Positions 20,734 to 32,489 are shown, counted from the stretch's first letter. The stretch: DNA of 64,000 bases from Vicia villosa (GCF_029867415.1 NW_026705157.1:1-64000); one strand, 5' to 3'. The notes: generated from the sequence alone by a model not told the origin. Translations and numbers: made by a program.

Positions 20734-22405
20734 AGAGCCAACAGTCAGAAGATCTTCTAGACTCACCTCAGCTCATTCAGAAGATGTGATCCTTGGAAAG
20801 AAAGATGATCCTATCAGAACAAGAGCATTCCTTAAGAACAATGCAGAATGTCAATTAGGTCTTGTGTCTTTGATCGAGCCAACTTCTGTTGATCAAGCTC
20901 TAGAAGATCCATACTGGATAATTGCCATGCAAGAAGAACTAAATCAGTTTACAAGGAATGATGTATGGGATTTGGTTCCTAGACCAAAAGGATTCAACAT
21001 CATTGGTACCAAGTGGGTGTTCAGAAACAAGCTTAGTGAGAAGGGAGAAGTGGTAAGAAACAAAGCCAGACTGGTGGCTCAGGGATATATTCAGCAAGAA
21101 GGGATTGACTATACAGAAACCTTTGCACCAGTGGCCAGGTTAGAATCTATTCGTTTATTAATTTCCTTTGCCACTCAGCACAATATCACTCTGTATCAAA
21201 TGGATGTTAAGAGTGCCTTCTTAAATGGTTATATAGATGAGGAAGTCTATGTTCACCAACCTCCTGGTTTTGAAGACTCTAAGTCTCCAGAACATGTTTT
21301 CAAACTTAAGAAATCATTGTATGGATTGAAGCAAGCTCCTAGAGCTTGGTATGAAAGATTAAGTTCTTTCCTTCTAGACAATGGTTTCACTAGAGGACAA
21401 GTGGATACGACTCTCTTCTGTAAAACATCTAAGAAGGACATTTTAATTTGTCAAATTTATGTTGATGATATTATTTTTGGAACATCTAATGTTTCACTTG
21501 GAAAGGAGTTTGCTAAGTCTATGCAGGCTGAATTTGAAATGAGTATGATGGGTGAACTCAAGTATTTTCTTGGGATTCAAATCAACCAAACGTCTGATGG
21601 AACTTATGTTCATCAAACGAAGTATGTGAAAGAACTTCTGAAGAAGTTTAATCTTTCTGAAAGCAAAGAAGCCAAAACTCCTATGCATCCAACGTGTGTT
21701 CTAGGTAAGGATGAGGTAAGTAAGAAGGTAGATCATAAGTTATACAGAGGTATGATTGGATCTCTTCTATATTTAACTACTTCTAGACCTGACATTCTAT
21801 TCAGTGTTTATTTGTGTGCTAGATTCCAATCAGATCCTAGAGAATCTCACTTAACTGCTGTTAAGAGAATTCTGAGGTATCTGAAAGGTACTACTAATGT
21901 TGGTTTAGTCTACAGAAGATCTAAAGAATACAACTTAGTAGGATTCTGTGATGCTGACTATGCTGGAGATAGAATTGAAAGGAAGAGTACTTCTGGAAGT
22001 TGTCAATTTCTTGGAAGTCATTTGATCTCCTGGTACAGCAAGAAGCAAGCTACCATAGCCCTCTCAACAACAGAAGCAGAATATGTTGTTGCTGCTGGAT
22101 GTAGCACACAAATGCTCTGGATGAAGAGTCAGCTAGAAGATTATCAGATATATGAGAGTAACATTCCTATTTTCTGTGATAATACTTCTGCCATATGTTT
22201 ATCTAAGAATCCTATCTTACATTCCAAAGCTAAACATATTGAGATTAAACATCATTTTATGAGGGACTATGTTCAGAAGGGTGTTCTCTCTTTGTACTTT
22301 GTGGATACAGACCATCAATGGGTTGATATCTTTACAAAACCCCTTGCTGAAGATAGGTTTAAGTTCATTCTGAAGAATATCAGTATGGATTTATGCCCAG
22401 AATGA
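20734..22405 (+). pseudogene. SIRE-A reverse transcriptase and RNase H
   Basis: A long uninterrupted frame (539 codons from the first Met at 20786) encodes copia RT with [47 protein letters not shown] and the catalytic YVDDI. RNase H follows ([40 protein letters not shown]), ending at 22405. The domains look intact. However, they are cut off from gag by the upstream stop and frameshift, so this copy is classed as a pseudogene. Confidence 0.92.
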
Positions 22406-22881
22406 GAAAATGAGAAGATCTTATGTATGGGTATCTTCTGAAATGCGTTAGGATTTTATGTTTATAAGAAGTTCTGATAATGATCAATTAGAAGTTCTGA
22501 TTCTGTTATTACTAACGTTTCATTATCTAAGTTGATTCAGAAGCTCTTTTAAAGCAAAACAGCTGTCACCAGTCTTTCCAGAAAATGAACACGTGTTCAC
22601 CATTTTTTGGACAAGCATGCGTGCAGTTGAGGAGACGCCGCCCTAGGTAACTGTGCAAATCATTTCATTTTGTCACTTTATCTCTCCTAACGTCATTTCT
22701 CATTAAATGCATATTGATGTCATGTTTTTCTGTAATCATTTCATTTATATATTTTTTTTCAAATAGTTTAAATAACCCGCTTCATCTTCATTTCATCTTT
22801 TTCGCTCTCTCTATTCTTTTGTCTCTCTCTTTGCATTCTTCGTTCAAACCCTAGCTTTGATCTGTAACCAAGCAAATCATC
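22406..22881 (+). other. Noncoding spacer between pol and env-like ORF
   Basis: No open frame. The last 100 bases are pyrimidine-rich (ctctctctattct) and read into ATG at 22882. The equivalent spacer exists in element B (37313-37784). It may act as a leader or splice region for the extra ORF; this is not shown by sequence alone. Confidence 0.6.
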
Positions 22882-25262
22882 ATGTATTCTTCATCAAGTT
22901 CCTCTAGCCCAGCAGAAAGACTCTCTTCCACTCAAATACTTCTACGAAAGCATGGGTATGCTCCATTGAAGACATGCACTATACCCACTGAAGATTTGGA
23001 AGTTCTGTGTAAGTCCGCTGTGGACTTTGAAAACCTAAGAGCAAATGGTTTCCAACCTGATGCAAGGATCTTAGTACAAGGATGGTCAAACTATCTTGAT
23101 AGATTGGTTGGACCAATTTATCCTGACCTGGTGAAGGACTTCTGGGTTCATGCAACGGTTACTCCAACTGCAATCATCTCCTTCGTGTTAGGGCATGAAG
23201 TTGTAGTTTCTAAAAAGATGATAAGGAAGTTATACAACCTGGATGATGAAGAAGGTTGCACTGGTCCTCTTCCTGGAAGAGTTAACTGGTTTCAGGTTGA
23301 ACAACAAATCTCATTGGCTACCGATATTGAATCTCATACAACTGGTACATTGAGGGCATTTTATCAGGTGTGGGCTGAAATTATTCTGGGTTCTCTTCAT
23401 CACCGAAAGAAGTTATTCTCCTCCTCCGCCTACATCAGTCCTGATCACAAATACACTCTCTTCTGCATTGGAAGAAGATTGGAACTCAACATTTCTCACA
23501 TTCTGTTTGAGAATCTGAAGACATCTATTGTAGAGTCTAGAGATGAAGAACGTGCGAAGTGTCCGCATATTCCAAGAAATACTATTCCTTTCGCCAAAAT
23601 GATCTCAGACATTCTGATAAAAAGTAATTTGTTGGATTCTATAAGGACCACTAGAGCGTCCCAATTCCTTGGAGTTGTTCAAGGTCCTGTCTTCAATGGT
23701 GTTGATCTGTTCAGACTTGATCTCGTCAAGGAGGTAACTTCTGTTGGTACAAGCTTCCCAGATATTCTGTCAAGAAGAGTTCCTGTTGAAGGCTTTGCTA
23801 CTATGTTTCATTTAGAACTTCACAAGGCTGTCAAGCATTACTTGGAAGCTTCTGTTAGGACTCAATCTGCCGTTGATCCTGCGTGGATTCGTGGTAGAAT
23901 GCTTCCTTCTCTTGCTGGTCTTCATAAGAAGGATCAGAAGAAGCAAGAAGCAAGGCTGAAGAGAAAGGCTGCAGAAGAAGCTGCTAGAGAAGCTAAGAGG
24001 CAGAAGGTCACTTATGATCCTCTTAAAGTATATTCGTTTCAAGCAATAAGAACTGGTAACTTCTCCAGGCAAGTATATCAACCACCTCCTTCTGAACCTC
24101 AATCTTCTACCCAACCTCCTCTTTCTGAACCACAAAACACCTTCACCATTCCAAATCCTCCTCCACCATCTCTTTCTACACTTGTCTTGAACCCTACACC
24201 ACTAAATATCCATCCCCCAACTCCTTCTGATATGCCATCCTCATCAACTCCCATCACAGATATTCCTTCCTCCTCAATCCTTCCCACAGATATTCCTACC
24301 TCTTCAACCACTGCACCTCCACCTTCTCTATCCCATCCCCTAACTACCAGAAAATCCAACCCATACTGCCTTCTCTACCCTGACTACAAATTCACCTTCA
24401 ACCCACCTGAACCTGAACCCCATATCTACCTGGAGCTGTTCAGAAATGAAGTGATCATTAGGCTGGATCTTTTGAAGGATGCTTTCTTCAATGGTCTTGA
24501 TGATGTCTCTACAAGAAACATCTGGAGAAGCTTTCGCCAGGATTTTCAAGTGGGAGCAATGGCTGTTCAGAAGAAACTAGTGGCTGCTGCTCCTGGCTAT
24601 GCTGGTTATCTTCTTGAGGTTGATAATGGTGTCTATTATCACCCCATCAAAAATAGGAGAGCTCTTGAGGAGAAGCCGTTTGTTGATGAGCTGTTGGACA
24701 ATCCTTGCAGAGAGATTGTGGTCTGGAGACCTCAGTATCCAGTTCTGATTGGAGACTTCAAATCTCTGTTTGACTTTCTGAGGGAGAATCCTTCTAAAGA
24801 AGATCCTGATTTGGTCATCCCAGAAGTTGCTGATCCTCCAGAAGTTGAAGGTCCTTCTGCTCCAAGGAATCTGACTGCCATTCTTCAGGCTCTTGAGAAT
24901 GGAGATTCTGAGGTGCCTGTGCAGAATATGGAGATGCTTCTATGGAAGAAGCAGATGCTGAAGATCATCCTGCTGAAACTATTCCTGTTGAGGAAAATCA
25001 AGGTGATGATCTGACTGTGGAAGCTGCGGTTCAGAATGCTATCCCTCTGGACAGAAGTTGTGAAGCTTCTTCTGATGAACTTTCTCGTCTCGCAAAGACT
25101 CTGGAAGTTATTCAGAAGAACCAGGCTGAGCTATCTTCTCGCATGGATGAGCAACGAACGATTAATGCTGAGTTCCGCACCTTCATGGAGAGGCAGACTG
25201 AGAGCAACAATGGGATTCATGACATGCTGGCCAAGATCATGTCCAAGCTAGGGTCATCTTAG
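22882..25262 (+). pseudogene. SIRE-A env-like extra ORF, frameshifted near its 3' end
   Basis: Extra ORF downstream of pol, characteristic of SIRE-type elements and often called env-like; its function is unknown. The main frame is 22882-25014, opening with a Ser-rich MYSSSSSS. A conserved globular region follows (YAPLKTC, GWSNYLDRLVGPIYP). After it come a Lys/Arg/Ala-rich helix (about residues 355-380), a long Pro/Ser/Thr-rich segment (about 400-490) and a second folded region. Near 24930 the frame shifts. The true C-terminus continues from about 24942 to 25262 with a coiled coil (SRLAKTLEVIQKNQAELSS). Neither a signal peptide nor a convincing transmembrane helix is evident, which weakens a literal envelope role. 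Confidence 0.85.
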
Positions 25263-25961
25263 TCTTTGAGTCTTAGATTGTTTTCTTTGTTTGTTGCATC
25301 TGTTTTCTATGCATCTTCCATGTACTTTTGTACTTTTGACAATTTCTCTTTGGCAATCAATGAAATTTATCTTTTCTTCTATCATATTGTTGGTCTTGTT
25401 TTCATCTGAATCTTTTATGTTTTTGATGTTATGACAAAAAGGGGGAGAAAAATGTGATAAATGATCTGATTTATTTTATCAATTGCTGGGAGAAAGTCTC
25501 CACATTTCTAACAGAACTTGCAAGTTCTATGTCTTTGAGTGTTTTGCAGGAATTGAAGATCCTCTTTAAAGCTCAACATGAGAAGCAAAGACATGGGGAA
25601 ATGCAATTCTGTATAGAAACAAGCTCATGGAAGTTGAAGCAAGCTGAGTGCTGTAAAGCTTCAAGATTAGAAGCAAGAAGGAAGAATGTTCTGATATTAT
25701 GATGATAGAATATGCTCTAACACATTCTTATTCCTTATATGTTCTGATGCATGTTTTTAGTTCTAAAATATGCTCTAAAACATTACTGTTGTTTGCTCTA
25801 ATACATATCATATGTTCTGATACATATTTTATGTTCTGATTCATTCATGCTGACTTTTGTCGTTTAGCTTGTTCTGTAACATTTCAGGATGTAGAGATGC
25901 TCCGATGATGCTCTGGTACATTCAATAATGTTCTGATACAATCTAGCATGCAATGATTCAA

Positions 25962-26165
25962 GAAGAAATTCAAGTTTTGAAGCTGTCATATGGAAGCAAG
26001 AATCAGAAGCTATGAATGTTCTGAAGATTGAAGAAATTCAAGTTCTGAAGCTGTCCAATGGAAGCAAGAATCAGAAGCTATGAATGTTCTGAAGATCGAA
26101 GAAATTCAAGTTCTGAAGCTGTCCTATGGAAGCAAGAATCAGAAGCTATGAATGTTCTGAAGATC
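25962..26165. repeat. 68 bp tandem repeat x 3 in SIRE-A 3' UTR
   Basis: gaagaaattcaag recurs at 25962, 26030 and 26098 with near-identical intervening sequence. Element B has a single equivalent unit (about 34206-34275). The array is therefore an expansion private to this copy or its sublineage. Confidence 0.9.
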
Positions 26166-26408
26166 CAAGCATATGTGACCGTCTTAACTGAAATGGAAAA
26201 TATTCAGGGAAGTCCTTTATTTATAAAATTCTTCCAGTATTTATTTCAGGGGGAGATTATTTATCTCAAGGGGAGATTGTTAATCTAAGGGGGAGACATA
26301 TTCACACACTATGTTTATATGCTTATGCTATAGCAGTGTAATTGTCTTTAGCCGTCTGATATTCTGATCGCAAATTCATATCATTTATATATGTTTTTGT
26401 CATCATCA

Positions 26409-26421
26409 AAAAGGGGGAGAT
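26409..26421 (+). other. Polypurine tract of SIRE-A
   Basis: aaaagggggagat lies directly before the LTR start TGTTAGAAC at 26422, the expected plus-strand primer site. Confidence 0.85.
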
Positions 26422-27558
26422 TGTTAGAACAAGATTTGTTCTGATCAATATTCTTATTTTTGATGATAACAAGCATATGAATTTTGTATGAGATAATGTG
26501 GTACTCTAATACTATGCAATTTCCATTTCAGGAATTATATAAAGAGTATGCACAAAATCAGCGCAAGAAGCACTGACTCAGAAGGTTCAGCATGCAACAT
26601 CAGAACATGGTCTGGCAAGACACCAGAAGATGGTCAAGCAGAATCAGAACATGGATCTATGGAAGCATCAGAAGAACTTGAGATCAGAAGCAGAAGCACT
26701 GAAGTTCTCATGGTATCACGCTCAGAAGCACTTCAAGGTCAGAAGACAAGAAGATGCTCTGCACCAAGCTGTTTGACTCTGATGATATTCAAACGTTGTT
26801 CACACAAACATCTGATCAGAAGCAAGTACTAGCTGGCAGGCTACGCTGACTGACAAAAGGAATGTTAGAAGCTATTAAAGGCAACGTCAGTAGACACAAC
26901 GAAAACAAGGCTTGAGGTAGTTGACAAAAGAGTGAAACATTAAATGCAATGCTGTACGGATTACGCAAAGCATTAAATGCTCCCAACGGTCATCTTCTCA
27001 AGCGCCTATAAATATGAAGTTCTGATGAGAAGCTATGTTACGAATTCTCAATACATCACTTGCGCATTATACAGAAACGCTGTCGAATTCAAAAGCTCTC
27101 AAACTTCATCAAACTCACTACATTGCTGTTGTAATATCTTAGTGAGATTTAAGCTTAAACTTAAGAGAAATCACAGTTGTGATAATAGCTTTATAAGAAG
27201 CATTGTAACTCTTAGAATTTGTTTACATTAAGTTGTAAGAACTAGAGTGATCAGGTTGTTGATCAGTATACTCTAGAAAGTCTTAGAGGGTATCTAAGCA
27301 GATTGTTCCTAGAGTGATCAAGTTGTGATCAGTATACTCTAGAAGACTTAGAAGTTGTCTAAGTGGAAAACCATTGTAATCTCGTGTGATTAGTGGATTA
27401 AATCCTCAGGTGAGGTAAATCACTCCAAGGGGGTGGACTGGAGTAGTTTAGTTAACAACGAACCAGGATAAAAATAATTGTGCAAATTGTTTTTATCTTA
27501 CAAGTTTTAAAGCTACACTTATTCAAACCCCCCCTTTCTAAGTGTTTTCTATCCTTCA
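26422..27558 (+). repeat. SIRE-A 3' LTR (1137 bp)
   Basis: Starts TGTTAGAACAAG after the polypurine tract and ends TATCCTTCA at 27558. It matches both LTRs of element B on the opposite strand. A TATA box (TATAAATA) is at 27007-27014. Beyond 27558 the sequence changes to CACTA transposase. Confidence 0.93.
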
Positions 27559-28414
27559 CTTTCATCCACTATGGTGAGTCTGCCGGATGTCACAACTTTC
27601 CATCAATAATTCTTTCATCTGCATGCCAAGTCAAGTGTCTTGAATCGGTTTCACTACGATACATGCGTCTAAATATCGGAATTATAGGAAAATACCATAA
27701 GACTTTGGCCGGAGACAACTTTTTCTTATATCGAGGGGCACCGCATTTTGGACACTCATTCAACGCTGCATACTCGTTTTGAAACAAAACGCAGTCGTTT
27801 GGACATGCATGTATCTTATCATAGCTCATGCCAATAGAGGACAACATCTTTTTGGCCTCATACGTTCGATTGGGAAGAACATTATCATCTGGTAGCATAT
27901 CTTTCATAAGGGCTAATAACTCTGTGAAACTTTTATCCGACCATCCATTGTCCGCCTTTAAGTTGTACAACTTTAACACCACAGACAATCTTGTGAATTT
28001 TGTACAACCATCATACAACGGTTTCTCTGCATCGCTTACCAACCTCTCGAACATTTTGGGACAATCCTCAAGATCTTCTTCAAGCGCTTCTGCAATCTCT
28101 TCGACTCGATCATAATCATATGTGTCTGTGCAATCGTCGTTTGAAGCATACTTCGTATTACACCTCGACTCAACATTCCCGTTACTTTTATCACCATGCA
28201 TTGTCCAACATGTATAACTTCTATCAATTCCAAACCGTAGTAAATGCGATGCCAACTTATTCCCGTCAACCTTATCCCCATAACAGCAACCCAAGCAAGG
28301 ACACGGCATTCGAATCGGGTCTTCAGAGTGCGCAACCGCAAACTTAACGAATTCCCATACCCCTTTCTCGTACTCTTTCGACAATCGGTTTGAATTCATC
28401 CATGTTTTATCCAT
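27559..28414 (-). pseudogene. CACTA transposase N-terminus, interrupted
   Basis: Begins at 28414 with MDKTWMNSNRLS, the start of the transposase-associated domain of plant CACTA proteins, with EKGVWEFVKFA and CPCLGC motifs. It continues into the family region HACPNDCVLFQNEY, CPKCGAPRY and HLTWHADE, where the transposase catalytic domain would begin. A TGA occurs at 27588-27590, apparently from an Arg codon. A further TAG lies about 20 bases on, before the copia junction. The gene is thus truncated by insertion and also decayed by point mutation. This domain normally belongs to a protein of over 800 residues. Confidence 0.9.
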
Positions 28415-30840
28415 GTCTTAATTAAGGTAAACAAATGCTTTTGCTTCTTGGTTTCTCTATCAGGTACTAAGGAATTCTGTCAAGATAAGAAATAGCTATC
28501 ATCATTATGTCTTGATCAGAATACCTAATGAGATCCTATAAAGTGTGAATAATAGAAATAAATCTTGTCAAACCACTCAAGTCTTGAAATAGAATGTTAT
28601 GCAACTATAGTACAAAAATATACTACTGTGAATAAGCAACACTTAAGCAATACCTAATGAGATCCTATAGCTTTCATATTGGTTAAGTTGGTAGTTAGCT
28701 AAAGATAGGAAGTTACAGTTGTCTCGATTGTTTGAGTCTCTAAAAGAAGGCAGTACCTTATTTCAGCCTACCCCCGATTTCTTAAAGAAGACATTACCTT
28801 ATTTCAAGGTAATATAAGTCCACAAACCAAAAAACTGGTTGAGAGACACTAAATTGAAATTAAATAGAACCATAAACAATAAACTATAAGCAGAAAACTA
28901 CAAACTATAAGCAAGAAGAAAGGGCTAGTAACCTGAGTTGGACTTGATGTGGGAGACGGGTAGGTTTGAATCGGCGTTGTACAAGTAGAAACCAGAGGCT
29001 TCAAAACGCAGAGAATGAGCGATGTACGTTGAACTAGGCCGGGAAATGCTGCTAATTCAAAGGAAAGAAAACTTTTATTATAAAAACGAGCCATCATAGC
29101 AGTTCATTCAAAGCACAACTAATTACTTTGGCAAGAGAGAACAATTAATTACCTGTATAGAAGTAAGCAACTTCTAGACCCACACAATGTAAGATTATTG
29201 AAAACTATCAAACTTCCACTCTTCACAAGTAACCCCTATAGCAAATTCATAAAGTTAGTAAGTTCATCACTTAACGACTAACAAAATTGACATCAAGAAT
29301 CATAACAACATTGTAAAAAATCAGCATTATGTACATGGTGCTAAACATATTTAAAATCAAGTAAACACATGAATAATGATGTCAATATAACCATGAATAA
29401 TTAATATTCATGGATTTCAATCTATAATCTTCATCATCTTTAGGTTTGAATCTAATGAGAATATACAAAAAATAAAAAATATTGAGACAAAAGAAACAAT
29501 GAGAATATACAAAAAATAAAGTCAACACATATGAGCCAAACGATACAACAAAATCAAAGAAATGAGCAAAAATTCAAAGTCATCAGAAACGAACCAAACT
29601 CATATAGTCACATCCAAATGTCCCACTGAACTCAAAAATAATATTGGTTTTTACCGAATTTCGACCGGAAGCGAGACTTTTAAGCCGATTAACAAAACAG
29701 TAGCAAAAATCGAAAATAAAGTGCACGAAATGGAAAATTGAGCATAGCATTAGATTCAAAAGCATCGTTCTACCCGAAAAACACTAATCATATGCATTAA
29801 AACTCACAACGGTCAAAGAGTTATGACATTTTTTCGTAAAGTCGGCGTATCTTACCAAACTTGCAAATTGAGAAGGAAAGGAACAAACAAGCATAAGGCA
29901 ATAAACTTCCAGAAATTAAGAGCCACAATTAACATCCAACAACTCAAGTTCCAAATTACATCAACATTTGAATCCAAACTCAAAATGCACAATGATTTTC
30001 TCCAGTTTTTACACTTTCTATGAGTCAAAATAATAATGAAATGCATCAACAACTACCTATAAAAAACTGCATTGTTTGAGTTCAAAACAATCTCAACCAC
30101 CTTCACAAAGCATGTTATATCCAACTCTAATGAGCAATCCTTCACACAAGGCAATTCAAAACAATTTCTAGCAAGTAAAAAAATGGAAACACGACACAAC
30201 TCATGCTCAAGAATCTAGTTTATCCGACAACAATTATCAACAAGATTCAAATCAAGAACTCTCACCATATTCAAATTCAAATTCAAATTCACAAACCAAC
30301 CATAACACTAACTCCATTGAAAATTCAGCAACACCACCTTCATTAACAACTCTATCATTATCAACTTTCAACAATACAACATCATCAATCCAATTAAAAC
30401 TTCGAGCACTATTATCATTCATATTTGCAACAAGAGACAAGCAATTTCATCATCACTAAATGAACAACATCAATAAACAGTGACAACATCAATGCCAACA
30501 ATTCACAGTAAATATCCTTCATATCAACACTTAGCATGTGCACTAACAAACCATAACAATGTCATCTAACAATAACAACTAAAACCCTAACAATGTCATC
30601 TAAAAATATCAACTAAAACCCTAACAATGTCATCCCTCAATATCAACTAAAACCCTAACAATGTCAGTAAAATATTGGATTATTCAATAGAATCTACCTT
30701 GAGATAGAGATAATGGAGAGAGATGGAGAACAAGCAAGGTGTAGCAAGAACGGTGAAGGACGGCCGGAGGAGGGCGACGAACGGTGGAGGACGGCGAACA
30801 GTGGAGGACGGCGAACAGTGGAGGAAGGCAAACTGTAGAG
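28415..30840 (-). other. CACTA leader region, no gene seen
   Basis: AT-rich stretch without a convincing frame. Near 30560-30665 there are three roughly 35 bp repeats built on aaaaccctaacaatgtcat. Bases 30715-30840 are G/A-rich with repeated cggtggaggacggcgaac units, possibly the transposon's untranslated first exon or promoter. The open frames here lack any family match I recognise. Confidence 0.5.
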
Positions 30841-31252
30841 AACGGTTTGAGTTCAGGTACTGTTCGTGAAAAATAGAATAATGAATATGTAAAGCATTTC
30901 TTTTTTTTTTTGTTTTAATTAAATGGGCTTAGACAGCGCTTTGGAGAAAAGCGCTCTCGTACACCCCCCCCCTTTACCAACGCTTTTAACAAAGCGCTTT
31001 CATTACCCCCTTTACCAGCGCTTTTAACAAAGCGCTTCCATACCCCAACGGTTTGAGTTCAGGTACTGTTCGTGAAAAATAGAATAATGAATATGTAAAG
31101 CATTTCTTTTTTTTTTTGTTTTAATTAAATGGGCTTAGACAGCGCTTTGGAGAAAAGCGCTCTCGTACACCCCCCCCTTTACCAACGCTTTTAACAAAGC
31201 GCTTTCATTACCCCCTTTACCAGCGCTTTTAACAAAGCGCTTCCATACCCCC
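30841..31252. repeat. 206 bp direct tandem duplication in CACTA subterminal region
   Basis: The block beginning aacggtttgagttcagg at 30841 recurs at 31047 almost unchanged, including its poly-T run, poly-C run and agcgctttt motifs. Near identity implies a recent duplication of part of the subterminal domain. Confidence 0.9.
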
Positions 31253-31440
31253 CCTTTACCAGCGCTTTTGTTAAACCGCTTTCATAAACCCCCTGTAGCA
31301 GCGCTTTCTAAAAGCGCTCTCGTACCCCCTCCTCTTTACCAGCGCTTTTTTTGCGTGTTTTTTTATTTTGTTTTTAGCGAAACCTATACCAGCGCTTTTT
31401 CCTAAAAGCGCTTTCGTAGGGGTGCTGCTAAAAGACAAAT
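30930..31440. repeat. CACTA subterminal repeats (agcgctttt motif)
   Basis: At least fifteen copies of accagcgctttt or its inverse aaagcgct, in both orientations, packed within 0.5 kb of the terminus. In En/Spm elements such motifs bind the TnpA-type protein. The self-complementary AGCGCT core is shared by all copies. Confidence 0.85.
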
Positions 31441-31451
31441 TTGGCGTAGTG
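31439..31451 (-). other. CACTA terminal inverted repeat (5' end)
   Basis: Minus strand CACTACGCCAAAT, matching the CACTA superfamily terminus. The partner end is not in the window. Confidence 0.85.
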
Positions 31452-31489
31452 CATTAGATTTTTCATACAATTTTACAATTTTTAGGCCT

Positions 31490-31648
31490 AAAATGTTCAA
31501 TGCCGGCGGGCTTTCCCTGCCCCGCCCTCACTTTTTTGCGGGACGGGACAAAGATTTAGACCCGCACAATCAAATATGCCCGCCCCGCCCCATTCTTTCA
31601 CGGAATTTTGTGGGGCGGGCATGCCCGTTTGCCACCCCTAGGTATTTC
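31490..31648. repeat. GC-rich remnant with hAT-like end
   Basis: A GC-rich island in AT-rich DNA with imperfect inverted blocks of gcgggc and ccccgcccc. Its right edge reads TAGGGGTGGCAAACGGGC on the minus strand, a sequence often seen at the ends of small non-autonomous hAT-like elements. I cannot define both ends or a target duplication, so the class is tentative. Confidence 0.4.
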
Positions 31649-32489
31649 ATCAATTTATAGGAAAAAAATTTGGATATCAAAATTTTAAAAATCACTTAGT
31701 TTTGAAGCTATTTCAAATAGATTTACATAAAAATCTTTTTTGAAACACAACTTTTTGAAAAAATTTCAATTATTCACAAGTGTCTGAAACTGACTAAAAA
31801 GCACACCAACAGCTCCGGAAAAATCAACAAAGTCGAGTTACATTATTCACAAGTGTAAAAACTCAGTACGGTTAGGAATTTAGCTCAAACTAGTGTTTAT
31901 GTCAAGTGTTAGAAAAAAATTCAAGAATTGTGACATTTTCCTATCAACTCAAGTTTTCATGTGTCAAAAGGAGTTTGTAAAGTGTCTTGAACCAAATGGA
32001 AAGTGTCACAACTCATGAAATAGAAAACATGTTAGTAAGCATTATGTACATCAACACAAACTATCACAAATTGTTTTGGAAACCAATAAAACACAACAAG
32101 AATTAAGCTCAAACTTCGACCATTCATGAACATGAAATTATCAACAAATATACTGAAATTCAAGATCCACATGATAAACAATTATCTCAACCAATTCCGG
32201 ATCTAAACATCATCAACAATTAATATCATATCGAGGTTCAACAACAACAATTCTCAACGATTCAAATTATGTTAAAAAATCCACTCAAACATTTTATCAA
32301 ACACTTAGTCTACAAGAAAAAATGTTCATGAATTCCCATCACAATTATCAAAAATTCACATAATCAAGTAAGAGATTTTACCGATTGAATGAAGAGGAAG
32401 CTTGATCAGAAAATAAATACAAAAGAAAGAAGTCAAAAATAGCGAATCAGAGAGAAAAGGAGAAGTCAGAGAGAGAGAGAGAGATGCAG
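31649..32489. other. Intergenic AT-rich sequence, no gene seen
   Basis: No coding frame, known repeat end or RNA gene recognised. It ends in a (ga)n microsatellite (about 32468-32484) directly left of the old LTR. Confidence 0.5.

Larger units (their letters stand above)
25263..26421 (+). other. SIRE-A 3' UTR
   Basis: Noncoding. It holds several polypurine-like tracts (aaaaagggggaga near 25436; three gggggaga-like tracts at 26248-26296) and the terminal one abutting the LTR. It also has many ttctga/agaa-rich short motifs and the 68 bp tandem repeat described separately. Confidence 0.75.
19068..27558 (+). mobile_element. SIRE/Maximus-type Ty1/copia element A (5' part outside window)
   Basis: Plus-strand copia element entered within gag at the Ogre junction. 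Its 5' LTR and gag N-terminus must lie beyond the left window edge, on the far side of Ogre. The visible order is gag C-terminus, protease, integrase, RT, RNase H, an env-like extra ORF, 3' UTR, polypurine tract and 3' LTR. The pol-then-extra-ORF layout is diagnostic of the SIRE lineage. It is collinear with element B (32809-43918) on the opposite strand. It lies in a CACTA transposase gene. The right target duplication should be ctttc (27559-27563). Confidence 0.93.
27559..31451 (-). mobile_element. CACTA (En/Spm-type) DNA transposon, 5' part
   Basis: Minus-strand element whose 5' terminus at 31451 reads CACTACGCCAAA, the canonical CACTA end. Inward are dense agcgctttt-type subterminal repeats (30930-31430), then a long noncoding leader and the start of a transposase gene at 28414. 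The gene is cut at 27559 by the SIRE-A LTR. The rest of the transposon must lie left of the window. The next bases after the terminus (cat, 31452-31454) would be one copy of the 3 bp target duplication. Confidence 0.88.

Noticed and set aside
22882..25262. Reading the SIRE extra ORF as a true viral envelope gene
   Set aside because: The term env-like is historical; no signal peptide or clear membrane anchor is visible, so no entry function is claimed.
28849..30440. Several 60-84 codon frames in the CACTA leader
   Set aside because: AT-rich low-complexity translations without homology that I recognise; expected by chance.
30560..30665. Interstitial telomere-like aaccctaa repeats
   Set aside because: Units are about 35 bp with a single ccctaa each, not (TTTAGGG)n.
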